Shown piece after piece: positions 27,699-37,275 of a DNA stretch of 64,000 nucleotides. Position 1 is the stretch's first letter. Every line of letters starts with the position of its first letter. This stretch comes from Papillibacter cinnamivorans DSM 12816 (GTDB lineage Bacteria; Bacillota; Clostridia; Oscillospirales; Oscillospiraceae), in contig NZ_FWXW01000002.1 of assembly GCF_900176335.1 (NCBI RefSeq), forward strand, positions 1 through 64,000. The letters run 5' to 3'. Position numbers and translations under genes: made by a program. The notes under the pieces are model-generated. The model was given only the letters and a program-made list of their open reading frames with translations. It was not told the origin of the DNA and did not search any database.

Positions 27699-28571
27699 TT
27701 ACCGCTTTTTCAGCTTAAGAATCTCTCTGGCCTCGGCGGGGGTCGCAACCTCCATGTCCAGCTCCCGGATGATGCGCACCATCCGCTCCACCAGCTGGGC
27801 GTTGCTCTTGGCAAGCTCTCCCTTGCGGTAGTAGACGTTATCTTCCATGCCCACCCGGACGTTGCCGCCCTTGAGAAGGGTAAGCACCGTGCCCTGGAGC
27901 TGATTGGCTCCGATGGCCAGAGTGCTGAAATTGACGAACTCGTTCTTGGGAAGTTTGCCGATCATGAAATTTAAGTTTTCTTCGCTGTAAGAAATGGAAG
28001 CCTGGCTTACTTTATCCATTCCCATGACGAAGGTCAGGGAGATGGGATCGTTGAGAACGCCCGCGGGCTTCAGAACGCCGAACACCTCTTCCACAGTCAC
28101 AGGATTGAAGCACTCCAGCTCCGGCTTGATTCCCAGTTCCTTCATCCGGGCCGCCGTTTTGATGAGCCAGGGGCGGGTCCATTCGTAGATCCAGGTGAGA
28201 TCCTGCCAGGAGGTGCTGATGAGAGAGCAGTCCAGAGAACACATATCCGGCAGCAGTTCGGGGGGCAGCGCCAGGGCGGCCAGGCCGTCGTCCGCTTTGG
28301 AACCGGGGCGGGTGGCGGGAGCCGTTGAATTCTGGATGATCATATTGCACTTGGAGCGGATACCGCTGTTGATTTCCGCGAAGGTGTTGGTATCGCAGCT
28401 GGACTTGCCTTCCTTGTCCCGGGTGTGGATATGGACGATGGAGGCGCCCGCGTTATAGCAGTCATAGGCGGAAGCCACAATCTCATGCGGCTGTTCGGGA
28501 AGATTGAGATTCACGTTTTTTCCGTGGAAAGCGCCGGTCTGGGCTACGGTGATGATCACTTTTTTTGCCAT
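27699..28571 (-). CDS. Beta-keto acid cleavage enzyme (BKACE, DUF849)
   Basis: A 290-residue TIM-barrel of the BKACE family, whose founder Kce converts 3-keto-5-aminohexanoate plus acetyl-CoA to 3-aminobutyryl-CoA and acetoacetate in lysine fermentation. The zinc ligands His47 and His49 (VHIHTRD) and Glu243 (RVGMEDNVYY) are present. No lysine 2,3-aminomutase, 3,5-diaminohexanoate dehydrogenase or ammonia-lyase gene is nearby, so the substrate may be a different beta-keto acid. It is the first gene after a sigma-54 promoter and heads the cluster with CoA-transferase, permease and activator. Confidence 0.93.
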   Translation of the reverse strand: MAKKVIITVAQTGAFHGKNVNLNLPEQPHEIVASAYDCYNAGASIVHIHTRDKEGKSSCDTNTFAEINSGIRSKCNMIIQNSTAPATRPGSKADDGLAALALPPELLPDMCSLDCSLISTSWQDLTWIYEWTRPWLIKTAARMKELGIKPELECFNPVTVEEVFGVLKPAGVLNDPISLTFVMGMDKVSQASISYSEENLNFMIGKLPKNEFVNFSTLAIGANQLQGTVLTLLKGGNVRVGMEDNVYYRKGELAKSNAQLVERMVRIIRELDMEVATPAEAREILKLKKR

Positions 28572-28673
28572 GTGTTTGTCATTCCTTTCGTCGTTCTCTT
28601 TGGAATCCGGCTCGGCGGGCTCCGGTCTCGTTCAGCGCCCGTAAGTCGCTTTTCGGTTCTGCAGATAATAACA

Positions 28674-28688
28674 GCAATCCTTATGCCA
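28674..28688 (-). promoter_or_regulatory. Sigma-54 (-24/-12) promoter
   Basis: The minus strand reads TGGCAT, 5 bases, TTGC, with the invariant GG and GC exactly 12 nt apart. It lies about 100 bp before the BKACE start and matches the presence of a GAFTGA activator in the cluster. Confidence 0.82.
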
Positions 28689-28777
28689 TCTTCCGTCGCT
28701 GTTTATACGGATTCCGCGCGGGCATTGATACGCAAAGAAAAAAGAAATCGCTTCCGCCAAATCTCGTCTTTTTAAAC

Positions 28778-28836
28778 TGCGCATTTGCGCAAAATATTTA
28801 TCGCATTTGCATAATTAATTCTCAATATTGCGCAAT
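28778..28836. promoter_or_regulatory. Candidate activator (enhancer) sites
   Basis: Palindromes TGCGCATTTGCGCA (28778-28791) and ATTGCGCAAT (28827-28836) share a TTGCGCA core; a related half site TCGCATTTGCAT is at 28801-28812. They are 90-150 bp upstream of the -24/-12 promoter, the usual range for sigma-54 enhancers. Confidence 0.6.
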
Positions 28837-28944
28837 TTAAAACCGCTGCAATTCCGGGGCTTTTCTTTGGTTTTAGGCATATTCTCTCCACAACCTTCAT
28901 TTCTGCGCATTTCTCCGCATTTTAGCGCTATTTTTTTGCCGGTG

Positions 28945-28975
28945 AAAAAGGAGCGGAATTGAACTCCGCTCCTTT
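28945..28975 (-). terminator. Terminator of glucan synthase gene
   Basis: AGGAGCGGA and TCCGCTCCT form a stem just past the stop codon, with TTTTTC following on the minus strand. Confidence 0.85.
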
Positions 28976-28979
28976 CCGT

Positions 28980-31900
28980 CTAAAATACCGCCCGCACCTC
29001 GTGCTTTCCGGGATGCTCCTCCGGCCGGAGCTCCGCCACCCGCCGCCCGTCCAGAAAGAGGCCTTTCTCTTCTCCCCGCTCCGCCGTGATGACAAATTCG
29101 GCCTCCCCGGATTTCCACACGGCGGAAAAGCCGTCCCAGTGTCCGGGAAGACTTGGACGGACTGTAAGCGCCCCGTTTCGGAGCCGGAGCCCCAGGAGAT
29201 ATTCCGCCGCCACCCGGAAATACCAGGCTGCGGCGCCGGTGTACCAGGTCCATCCGGCCCTTCCCGCCCGGTCTCCCTTGGAATATACGTCGGCCGCCAG
29301 CACATAGGGCTCCGCCTTGTAGGCCTCCTCCCGCTCCGAAGGCAGGAGCATGGTGAGGAGTCGCTCCCCCGCCTCCTCCATTCCGGAAAGAAGGCACCCC
29401 ATGGCCAGCCACACGGCGGCGTGGGTGTATTGCCCGCCGTTTTCCCGCACCCCCGGCGGATATCCCCGGATATAACCCGGATTGCCGCCTCCGCCGTCAA
29501 AGGGCGGAGAAAAAAGCTTGATAAGGCCGTGGGTCTCGTCCGTGAGGAGGCGCGCCGCGCTCTCGATTCCCGTTTCCGTCTTCTCCCTGTCCGCTCCCCG
29601 GACCAGGGCGGCGAAGCTTTGGGCGATGGAGTCGATTTTGCACTCCCGGTCCGCTCCGCTCCCCAGCGGCTCCCCGCTGTCGTAATATCCCCGGAGGAAC
29701 CATTCCCCGTCCCAGGCCCGGTTTCCCGCCTCCGCAAGGCTTTCGGCGGCCTTCTCATACCCCTCGGCCCGGTCCGCTTCCCCCTGTTCCCGGCACAGCG
29801 GCGCGAATCGCTCCAGCACGTGGACCAGAAACCAGGTCAGCCAGGTGCTCTCTCCCCGTCCCTCGATCCCTACCCGGTCGAAGCCGTCGTTCCAGTCCCC
29901 GCCGCCGATGAGCGCCAGGCCGTGCGCTCCCGTCCCCCGCTCCAGGGCGCGGTCCAGGGCGCGGACGCAGTGCCGGTAGATCGGTTCTTTCAGAGAGGAT
30001 ACGCAGGGGCTGTCGTACCGTTCCCGTTCCTCCTTCCGAAGGGGCGGAGAGCTCAGATAGGGCGCCGTTTCCCCGAGAAGGGTGCTGTCCCCCGTTTTCT
30101 CCGTGTACTCGCATGTGGCATAGGGAAGCCACAGCAAGTCGTCGCTGATCCGGGTGCGCACTCCCTTTTCTCCCGTGGAGCCGTCTTTGGCGCCCGTCCC
30201 CGGGTGCCACCAGTGCTGCACGTCCCCCTCCTCGAACTGATGGGCGGCGGCCCGGAAGATCTGTTCCCGGCAGAGATTTGGCGCGGTAAGCAGCAGGTTG
30301 CACGCGTCCTGGATCTGATCCCGGAACCCGTAGGCTCCCCCGCACTGATAGACGGAGGCCCGGGCGAAAAGCCGGCAGGCCGCGGCCTGATAGACTGCCC
30401 AGCCGTTCAGATACCGGTCCAGCCTCTCCTCCGGGGTTTTCACCCGCAGGGCCCCGGTGAGCCCTGACCAGTATTCCCGGGTCCGCAGGAGGGCTTCTTT
30501 GGCCGCTCCCGGGTCCGTCAGGGCCCGCAGCCGCTCCAGCTCCTCCTCCGTCTCAAAGCAGCCCGTCACCAGCACGATCTCCTTCCGAAACGGAAGGACG
30601 GCGCCGAGGCAGGGATTGAGCCCCCGTCCCGTAAGCCCGTCCAGGCGTCCCCGGCTCCAGCTCTCGGCGTCGCAGGTATAGGATGAAATGCCCCCGGTGG
30701 CGGCAAACAGAAAGGTGATGTGTCCGAAGTCGGTATTATAGGGATTCTGGGCCAGGATTGCGCCCTCCTCCGCCCGGGTGACGACGTGGGGCTGCATCTG
30801 CCGGTCCGGCCCTAAAAGAAGCTCCGCGAACCAGGCGAGTTCCCCCTCTCCCTCCGTCTCCGCCAGCAGCACCCGGGCGTTTGTCTCCGGCGGCACGAAG
30901 GCGGTAACGCGAAACTGCGCATCTCCCACCGTCTTTACCCATTTTGCATATCCGAACCCGTAGGTCACCCTGCAGGCCAAACCGTCGCGATCGGCGAAAA
31001 GAGAGTATTCCTTTCCCTCTCGCCGCAGGGCAATCCTTTCCCCTCCCCGAGTTTCCAGCGGATCGTTCACCCAGGGCGTGAGCTTGTTTTCCCGGGCGTT
31101 TTCCGCCCACATGTGCCCCGTTCCGGCGTCGGTGGCGATATAGCCGAAGCGGGGATTGGAAAGGACGTGGCTCCAGACGGTCTCCGGAAGACGCCCCCGC
31201 ACGGTGAAGGAAAAACCGCCCTCGGGGAGCCATTCCTGCGAAACCTCCGCCGCGGCCTCTTCCCGGTATGCCTTCTCTTGAACGGGCGGGAGCGGGTCAT
31301 CGTCCCGGAGCTCTTCCCCCTCTTCCCTCTCTTCCGCCAGATACGCGGCGTTTCCCCGAATCAGTTCCGCCGTGCCGGGAACGGAGCCGTCCAGCAGATG
31401 GATGCCTCCCCGGGCTCCCAAAAGCCGCTCGCATCCCATGGCCCGCAGGGCTTCCAGCATGGCGCTGCGCAAAGGTCTCCGGTAATCTCCCCCGTCCCGG
31501 ATCAGCAGCACCAGGTCCGACGCGCCCCCGCACAAAGAAAGAAGCCGGTACTGTTTGGCCAATGTCAGCCCCCGGCGGCATTCCTCCTGGGAGTCGATCT
31601 CGGCGGCCAGGATGGGCAGGTCCCCGGAGATGCCGTGGGCCCAGAGGGCCCTTTGCCCCTGGAGTGCGTCGTTTGTTAATCCGGGAAGCCTTCTCCGGTT
31701 CCGGGTGAGAAACGTCATCCGGCGGAGGATCACCATCGCCCGGCCCACCTCCTCCGGCTCCATCCGCATCAGGCGCATTCCGATCTCCAGCCGTCCCGGT
31801 GTTCTCGCCTTCGGCAGTTTCAGCACAAATCGGGCCGCGTTTTCAGCTCCCGCACCCGTCGGCCCCGCCGCCAGGGCAAATCTCGCCTGGTACTGTCCCC

Positions 31901-34900
31901 CCGCTTTCAGCCGGAGCGGAATGCGTACCAGGACGCATGGATCCGCCGCGTCTGCCCCTGGCGATCCTTCTCCATCTAGCAAGCCCTCTCGGAGCTTTTT
32001 GCGCCCGCCTCTGCCCAGAGCCTGCTCCCGGGAGGTCTCAAACCGCGCTTCCCTGGCGTCGCATAAAAAGGCCAGATGGCGCTCCTCCCGGTTTCCCCAG
32101 GCCCTCCGCCGCACCAGTACGCCTCCCTCCGTAATTTCCGCGGCCAGGGCCAGCCGCGAAAAGGCAGGATGGGCCTCGAATTCCCGCCGGGGGGCCAGGA
32201 CCGGCTCAAAATAGACGATTAGCTCCCCTTCCAGCTCTTCTTTTCCCCCGTTAGAAAGGCGCACCTCCCGCAGCTCGCAGTTTTCATTTTCCGGCACGCA
32301 GATTTCCACGCCGGTGGTAAGGTTCCCCTTCTTCCCGGTGATGCCGAAGACCGCCCCGTCCGTGTGAAACCCGTACTCGACGGAAGGGTCGAACCCGGGA
32401 GCGGGAGTCAGGGAAAAGCGCTCTTCTCCCAGATGCGCGTAAAACTCCATACCCATGGGCGCCTCCGTCTGCCGGGGCTCGAACCGGGTCAGCTCGTTCT
32501 CCCCCCAGACGGAGGAGGTGAGCCCCGTGTCGGTGGCCAGCACGGTATAGGAGCCGTTGGAGAGCAGGACGCACCGGGGCGTCCAGGGGTCGTAGCCCCC
32601 GCCTTTTTGGCGCCAGTTCTCCCCGGAGGCCCGTTTGATCCGCTCCGGCACCTCCCGCAGGGCGGATTGGATGGTCAACGCGCCCACCGGCACCTTTTCC
32701 TGCAGCAGCTCGCTGAAGGCGGCCATGGTCCCGTCCTTCATGAACCTCCGCTGCATGGTATTCTCCCTCAGTGCGTTGTCCAGGGCCACCATGCTCATCC
32801 CCAGATGATGGACCATGAAGCAGCGCACAATCTCATAGCGGCCCGCCCCCGTCTGCCGGACAGGGGTGAAATCCGCCGCCTCGTACATGCCGTATTTTCC
32901 TTCCATCCCCATCTCTCTGAGACTCCGAAGGTTCCTGACGGCGCTCCTGGGAGCCGTCTCCAGAGCCAGAAAAGTGGAATACGGCGAGATCACCAGTTCC
33001 CGGTTCAGGCCCCGCTTGAAGCCCAACTTCTGGACCCCGTGGGCTTTGTACTGGTAGTTTAGGGCTCCGTCGAAGGCGTAGAAGGCGCTCTCCGAGATTC
33101 CCCAGGGGATCCTCCTGCCCCAGGTCCTGCGCCTGTGCACATAGACACAAAAGCGCGCGCTCTCGTAGATCAGGGAATTCTTATAGCACGGCATGAGAAG
33201 GTTCGGCATCAGGTACTCGAACATCGTCCCCGTCCAGGAGGCCATCCCCCGGTAGTCGTTCTCGGACACCAGCGCCCGCCCCAGCCGCCGCCAGTGCCTG
33301 GGCTCCACCTCGCCCCTGGCGATGGCGATGTAGCTGGTCTGCCGCGCCTCGCTGGCCATCAGGTCGTACCATCCGTCCATGGGTTTTTCCCGTTCGATAT
33401 CGTAGCCGATCCGAAAAAGCTTCCTGTTCCTGTCGAAGAGGACCCCGAAGCGCATTGCTGCGGAAAGCTCCTCCGCCCGCTGTGCAAGCTCCCTTGCCTC
33501 TCCGTCTTTCATTTCCAGCAGCCCCTCCCGCAGCACGGTGAGGCAGCCGCAGAGATTCCCGCTGTCCACGGTGGAAACGCACCGGGGACAGAGGCATTGC
33601 GCGGTGCGGGTGTCGTACCAGTTGTAAAAATGCCCGTTCCACCGCTCGAGCCCCTCCATGGAGGTGAGGATTTTACCGATAAGCTCCAGCGCTTTCTGCC
33701 TGCTTGTCAGCTCCAGGTCGGCGGCCGCCAGGCAGCACAGCAGCGCCATTCCCATGTTGGTGGGGGAGGTGCGCCGCGCAAGGCCCGCCGCGGGCTGCTC
33801 CTGGTAATTGTCCGGGGGAAGGAAATGGTCCTCCTCCGTGAGAAAATCGGTGAAATAGCGCCAGATCAGGGCGCTCTGCCGCAGAAGAAAGGCCCGGTCC
33901 GCCTCTCCCAGCTTCTGCTTTGCCGGTTCTGTCCTCCCCAGCTTCCAGGCGAAAACGGGGGACAACGCCCAGACGATCCCCACTCCGCTCCCTGCCGGAT
34001 ACTTGGAGAACACGATGGCTATGGCGCCGATGAGGATCGACGCCCACATTTTTCGGAGAATATTTTCCCCGGCCTTCCCCGCCGCGGCCTCCTCCGCGTC
34101 GGAGGTCACCCAGGCAAGAAGCCTCCGCCTGGAGATAAGCATCCGGTACAGGGCGGTGGCGATGGCCGAGAAGGCGACGTACGCGTGGTACGGAAGAAGA
34201 ACAAGCTGCACCGCTGTCTGCAGTATCACCCCGCCGAACCCCGCAATGATGGTGGAGTGATACCGCGCCCGAAGCCCCGCTCCCCGCCGGAAGGCCAGCT
34301 CCGCTCCGGACAGCAGGAGGTTTGAAAGCGCGCAAAGGATCGCCACGCCCGAGGTAACGGCGAAAAATTCTCCGAAGAAGATCATTCCTAATAATAAGGA
34401 TACAAGGGTCAGTACCGGCGTAAGGCTCCGGCGCAGGTTGTCGAAGATCTTCCACTTGGTCACGGGGGTGAGGGGATTTTTCTCCCGCTGCCCCTCCCCG
34501 GCAGGAACGCGCGGCAGCAGCCACGGGGCGATCTGCCAGTCTCCCCGGATCCAGCGATGGAGCCTTGAAAAATAGGAGGTGACCCGGGCCGGATAGCTGT
34601 CGGTGAGCTCGATGTCCCCGATGAGCCCCGCGTGAAGATATGCTCCCTCCAGAAGGTCGTGGGACAACACGGTGTTTTCCGGAAACCTCCTGTTCAGGCA
34701 CAGGAGAAAGCAGTCCACGTCGATGATTCCCTTGCCGCTGTAAGTTCCCTCGTCGAAGAGGTCGTGATAGACATCGCTGGTGGTGCTGCCGTATGGGTCG
34801 ATTCCCCCCTGTCCCGCGAAAATCCGGGAAAAGGCGGTCCGGTTGGCCGCCTCCAGTTCAACCGAGATCCGCGGCTGCAACAGCCCGTATCCCCCCGTGA

Positions 34901-36587
34901 CGATCCTGCGGCTCTCGTCCGTCTCCGGCCGGTTGAGGGGATGGAGCATCGCCCCGATGAGTTCCCGCGCGGCACAGACGTTGAGCCGGGTGTCGGAGTC
35001 CAGGGTGATGACGTACCGGATGTTTCTGAGTTCCTCCGCGTCTCCGGAAATCACCCTCAGGCCGCTCTCCTCGTCCCGCAGCAGCCGCATGAGCTCTGTG
35101 AGGGCGCCCCGTTTCCGCTCCCAGCCCATGTAGCGCCCGTCCCTCCCGTTGAGCATCGGTTTGCGGAAGAAAAGAAAAAAACCGCCGCCGAAGCGCGCGT
35201 TGAGCGCCTCGATCTCCCGCTTGGCAAGGCGCACCGCCTCCGGCTCCTCCTCCGGCGGCTCCGCCGAATCCGGCAGGTCCGCCAGAATCCCAAAGAGGAG
35301 GTTTTCCCCCGCGTCCCGGTTTGCAAAGCGGTACTGCTCCAGGAGAGACGCAAAATGCGCCCCCGCCTCGGGCTTACTTAAGAGAGTGGAAATCACGCAG
35401 AGGGTGCGGCCCTCCCGGGGCACCCCCTCCTCCAGCTCCAGCCGCACCACCGGCCGGGGCCTCGTCAGGCGCACGATGAGAAAATCTGCGGTGTTCTTGA
35501 CGATGTCGGACACCGGCACCAGAAGAAGGACCGTGGTCCATGGGTTTTCCAGGAGAAAACCCATGAGCAGGGTGAAAAACAGGGTGATGAACACGACCCC
35601 TCCCACATAGAGCGCTCCCGTGTTCTTTTTTGGGGGATCTCCCAGGGGGCGGGTAAAAATATAATATCCCACGTGCCGCTCCTTGCCCTTCCCCTCTTCC
35701 GCGAGTCCCAGGGCCATCTCCGAGGCTTCGTACTCCGTGATTTTTCGTTTCCTTGCAAGGCGGGAGATCTCCTGCCGGTACCACTGCCTGGATTTTTCGT
35801 CCATCCTTCCGTATACCCCGGCGGGGTCCCGGCGGAGGATTTCCTCCACGCGGCTCTCCCCCTCCAGGATCTCCGTCAGGTTTTCCGCGGACAGCATCCG
35901 AAGGGAGGTAAAGGCGTTGCCCATGAGGCGGGTGAGTTTTTCGTGCCGCTCGCCGGCCCTGCCGGCAAGCTCCAGCAGCTCCTTCGGGGGGGCCGTACCC
36001 GCTTCCCGGGCGCGGAATACCGCGGCCTCCGCCTGGAAGGGGTTTCCCTCCCCGCCCCGGCGGATTCCCGTCATGACCTCCTCCAGCTCTCCGCAAAGTC
36101 CCGCTAGGGCGCCGATCAGGGCCAGCTTCAGCATGGGGACGAAGAGGGCCAGCTCCTTCTCGCTGAGCACCCGGGCCTGCTGCGACGCGTGAAGGAACAG
36201 CTCGATCCTCTCCGGCGTCAGCTCGTTCTGCGCCGCCCGCACCAGGGCGGCTGCCAGGTCGAAAACGGCGGGGACTTTTTCCTCCCCGGCGATGTAAGGC
36301 AGCTTCCCCCCTCCCCGTAAGGCGGCGGACGCTTCCTTTCCCTCCCGTTCGGCAAGATACCAGTTGTCCAGGAGCCATTCTATCTCCCCCGGAACCCGTT
36401 TTTCCTTCCCGGAAAACAAAGTCGCCCGCTCAAAGCAGGCCCGGATCCGTTTGAGCCTGTCGGCCGTTTTCCGCCGCAGGGAAGAAACGCTCCGCCGCCC
36501 GATCTCCCTTTGCATCCGCGCGGTGTTTTCCGCAAAGTGGATCAGGTGCTTCCCTTCCACCGTCAAGTCCATATGTTTTTCCGTCAT
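28980..36587 (-). CDS. Cyclic beta-1,2-glucan synthase-like giant protein (GT84-GH94)
   Basis: A single frame of 2,535 residues from the ATG at 36587 (GGAG 8 nt upstream; an ATG at 36677 is an alternative). Domain order matches NdvB/Cgs: N-terminal soluble region; membrane helices about 326-362; glycosyltransferase (GT84) domain with DSDTR near 529 and a RLHRWIRGDWQ motif near 676; further helices about 720-882; a glycoamylase-like domain about 890-1320; and C-terminal GH94 phosphorylase-like domains with the DWNDG catalytic motif near 2230 and GQYTHAAVWLA after it. It would make beta-1,2-glucan from UDP-glucose at the membrane and trim chain length. The protein length is typical for this class. 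The gene stands alone, with no export ABC transporter beside it. Confidence 0.93.
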   Translation of the reverse strand: MTEKHMDLTVEGKHLIHFAENTARMQREIGRRSVSSLRRKTADRLKRIRACFERATLFSGKEKRVPGEIEWLLDNWYLAEREGKEASAALRGGGKLPYIAGEEKVPAVFDLAAALVRAAQNELTPERIELFLHASQQARVLSEKELALFVPMLKLALIGALAGLCGELEEVMTGIRRGGEGNPFQAEAAVFRAREAGTAPPKELLELAGRAGERHEKLTRLMGNAFTSLRMLSAENLTEILEGESRVEEILRRDPAGVYGRMDEKSRQWYRQEISRLARKRKITEYEASEMALGLAEEGKGKERHVGYYIFTRPLGDPPKKNTGALYVGGVVFITLFFTLLMGFLLENPWTTVLLLVPVSDIVKNTADFLIVRLTRPRPVVRLELEEGVPREGRTLCVISTLLSKPEAGAHFASLLEQYRFANRDAGENLLFGILADLPDSAEPPEEEPEAVRLAKREIEALNARFGGGFFLFFRKPMLNGRDGRYMGWERKRGALTELMRLLRDEESGLRVISGDAEELRNIRYVITLDSDTRLNVCAARELIGAMLHPLNRPETDESRRIVTGGYGLLQPRISVELEAANRTAFSRIFAGQGGIDPYGSTTSDVYHDLFDEGTYSGKGIIDVDCFLLCLNRRFPENTVLSHDLLEGAYLHAGLIGDIELTDSYPARVTSYFSRLHRWIRGDWQIAPWLLPRVPAGEGQREKNPLTPVTKWKIFDNLRRSLTPVLTLVSLLLGMIFFGEFFAVTSGVAILCALSNLLLSGAELAFRRGAGLRARYHSTIIAGFGGVILQTAVQLVLLPYHAYVAFSAIATALYRMLISRRRLLAWVTSDAEEAAAGKAGENILRKMWASILIGAIAIVFSKYPAGSGVGIVWALSPVFAWKLGRTEPAKQKLGEADRAFLLRQSALIWRYFTDFLTEEDHFLPPDNYQEQPAAGLARRTSPTNMGMALLCCLAAADLELTSRQKALELIGKILTSMEGLERWNGHFYNWYDTRTAQCLCPRCVSTVDSGNLCGCLTVLREGLLEMKDGEARELAQRAEELSAAMRFGVLFDRNRKLFRIGYDIEREKPMDGWYDLMASEARQTSYIAIARGEVEPRHWRRLGRALVSENDYRGMASWTGTMFEYLMPNLLMPCYKNSLIYESARFCVYVHRRRTWGRRIPWGISESAFYAFDGALNYQYKAHGVQKLGFKRGLNRELVISPYSTFLALETAPRSAVRNLRSLREMGMEGKYGMYEAADFTPVRQTGAGRYEIVRCFMVHHLGMSMVALDNALRENTMQRRFMKDGTMAAFSELLQEKVPVGALTIQSALREVPERIKRASGENWRQKGGGYDPWTPRCVLLSNGSYTVLATDTGLTSSVWGENELTRFEPRQTEAPMGMEFYAHLGEERFSLTPAPGFDPSVEYGFHTDGAVFGITGKKGNLTTGVEICVPENENCELREVRLSNGGKEELEGELIVYFEPVLAPRREFEAHPAFSRLALAAEITEGGVLVRRRAWGNREERHLAFLCDAREARFETSREQALGRGGRKKLREGLLDGEGSPGADAADPCVLVRIPLRLKAGGQYQARFALAAGPTGAGAENAARFVLKLPKARTPGRLEIGMRLMRMEPEEVGRAMVILRRMTFLTRNRRRLPGLTNDALQGQRALWAHGISGDLPILAAEIDSQEECRRGLTLAKQYRLLSLCGGASDLVLLIRDGGDYRRPLRSAMLEALRAMGCERLLGARGGIHLLDGSVPGTAELIRGNAAYLAEEREEGEELRDDDPLPPVQEKAYREEAAAEVSQEWLPEGGFSFTVRGRLPETVWSHVLSNPRFGYIATDAGTGHMWAENARENKLTPWVNDPLETRGGERIALRREGKEYSLFADRDGLACRVTYGFGYAKWVKTVGDAQFRVTAFVPPETNARVLLAETEGEGELAWFAELLLGPDRQMQPHVVTRAEEGAILAQNPYNTDFGHITFLFAATGGISSYTCDAESWSRGRLDGLTGRGLNPCLGAVLPFRKEIVLVTGCFETEEELERLRALTDPGAAKEALLRTREYWSGLTGALRVKTPEERLDRYLNGWAVYQAAACRLFARASVYQCGGAYGFRDQIQDACNLLLTAPNLCREQIFRAAAHQFEEGDVQHWWHPGTGAKDGSTGEKGVRTRISDDLLWLPYATCEYTEKTGDSTLLGETAPYLSSPPLRKEERERYDSPCVSSLKEPIYRHCVRALDRALERGTGAHGLALIGGGDWNDGFDRVGIEGRGESTWLTWFLVHVLERFAPLCREQGEADRAEGYEKAAESLAEAGNRAWDGEWFLRGYYDSGEPLGSGADRECKIDSIAQSFAALVRGADREKTETGIESAARLLTDETHGLIKLFSPPFDGGGGNPGYIRGYPPGVRENGGQYTHAAVWLAMGCLLSGMEEAGERLLTMLLPSEREEAYKAEPYVLAADVYSKGDRAGRAGWTWYTGAAAWYFRVAAEYLLGLRLRNGALTVRPSLPGHWDGFSAVWKSGEAEFVITAERGEEKGLFLDGRRVAELRPEEHPGKHEVRAVF

Positions 36588-36757
36588 GTCCGTATCTCCA
36601 GTGCGCTTCATTAGCCTTCTGTCCCCCTGAAGGGCGAATATGGAAAAGGTTCGGAAATCCTTCTCTCGCAGACTCATGGCTTATCATCCCCTCTCGTCTG
36701 CGCAAATATACGGCGATTCCGTATCCCTGAAATTCCGTTTTTCCGTCGGATTTGCTC

Positions 36758-36786
36758 TTGACTTCCCGGGTAAAATGGTGTAGCAT
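36758..36786 (+). promoter_or_regulatory. Promoter of ylxM-ffh operon
   Basis: TTGACT (36758-36763), 17 bp, TAGCAT (36781-36786), about 46 bp before ylxM. The -10 is weak. Confidence 0.55.
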
Positions 36787-36831
36787 TATTTATGTAAAGT
36801 CTTTGAGCTTTACAGTTTGGAGGTGCCGTCC

Positions 36832-37197
36832 ATGAAAAGTCAGGCGTACCGAATGGCAATGCTCTATGATTTTTACGGGAATCTGCTCACCGAGCGGCAG
36901 CGCGACCTCTTCGACCTGTATTATAATGAGGACCTCTCTCTGGCCGAGATCGCCGAAAACTGCGGCATCACCCGGCAGGGCGTGCGGGACGTCATCGTGC
37001 GCGCCGAAGCGATCCTCTCCGAGATGGAAGATAAGACCAACCTTGTGCGGCGCTATCAGGAAATGCGCTCGGGGATTGAAGCCATAGAGAATGCCGCCGA
37101 GGAAATTCTGACGATCAACCGCCGCCAGTATGACAACGCCCGGCTCGCCGCACTGGCGGAAACCGTCCGGCAGACGGCGGAATCCATGAAAGAATAG
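36832..37197 (+). CDS. ylxM: YlxM family putative DNA-binding protein (UPF0122)
   Basis: A 121-residue helical protein of the YlxM/UPF0122 family, with a sigma-70 region-4-like HTH: LTERQRDLFDLYYNEDLSL then AEIAENCGITRQGVRDVIVR (about residues 15-60). It is typically encoded directly before ffh and is implicated in signal recognition particle function or its regulation. I chose ATG 36832, preceded by GGAGG 8 nt upstream. ffh follows after 78 bp in the same direction. Confidence 0.95.
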   Translation: MKSQAYRMAMLYDFYGNLLTERQRDLFDLYYNEDLSLAEIAENCGITRQGVRDVIVRAEAILSEMEDKTNLVRRYQEMRSGIEAIENAAEEILTINRRQYDNARLAALAETVRQTAESMKE

Positions 37198-37275
37198 CCC
37201 TTTTCATCCGGGAGCGGGCAATAAGCATCCATCCTCTGCTCCCGCTTTAGCTTATGGTACCTGGAGGTTTCTGGT

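Noticed and set aside
28959-30467. 502-residue plus-strand frame in the glucan synthase gene
   Set aside because: Antisense shadow of GH94-coding sequence with Pro/Arg/Gly-rich meaningless composition.
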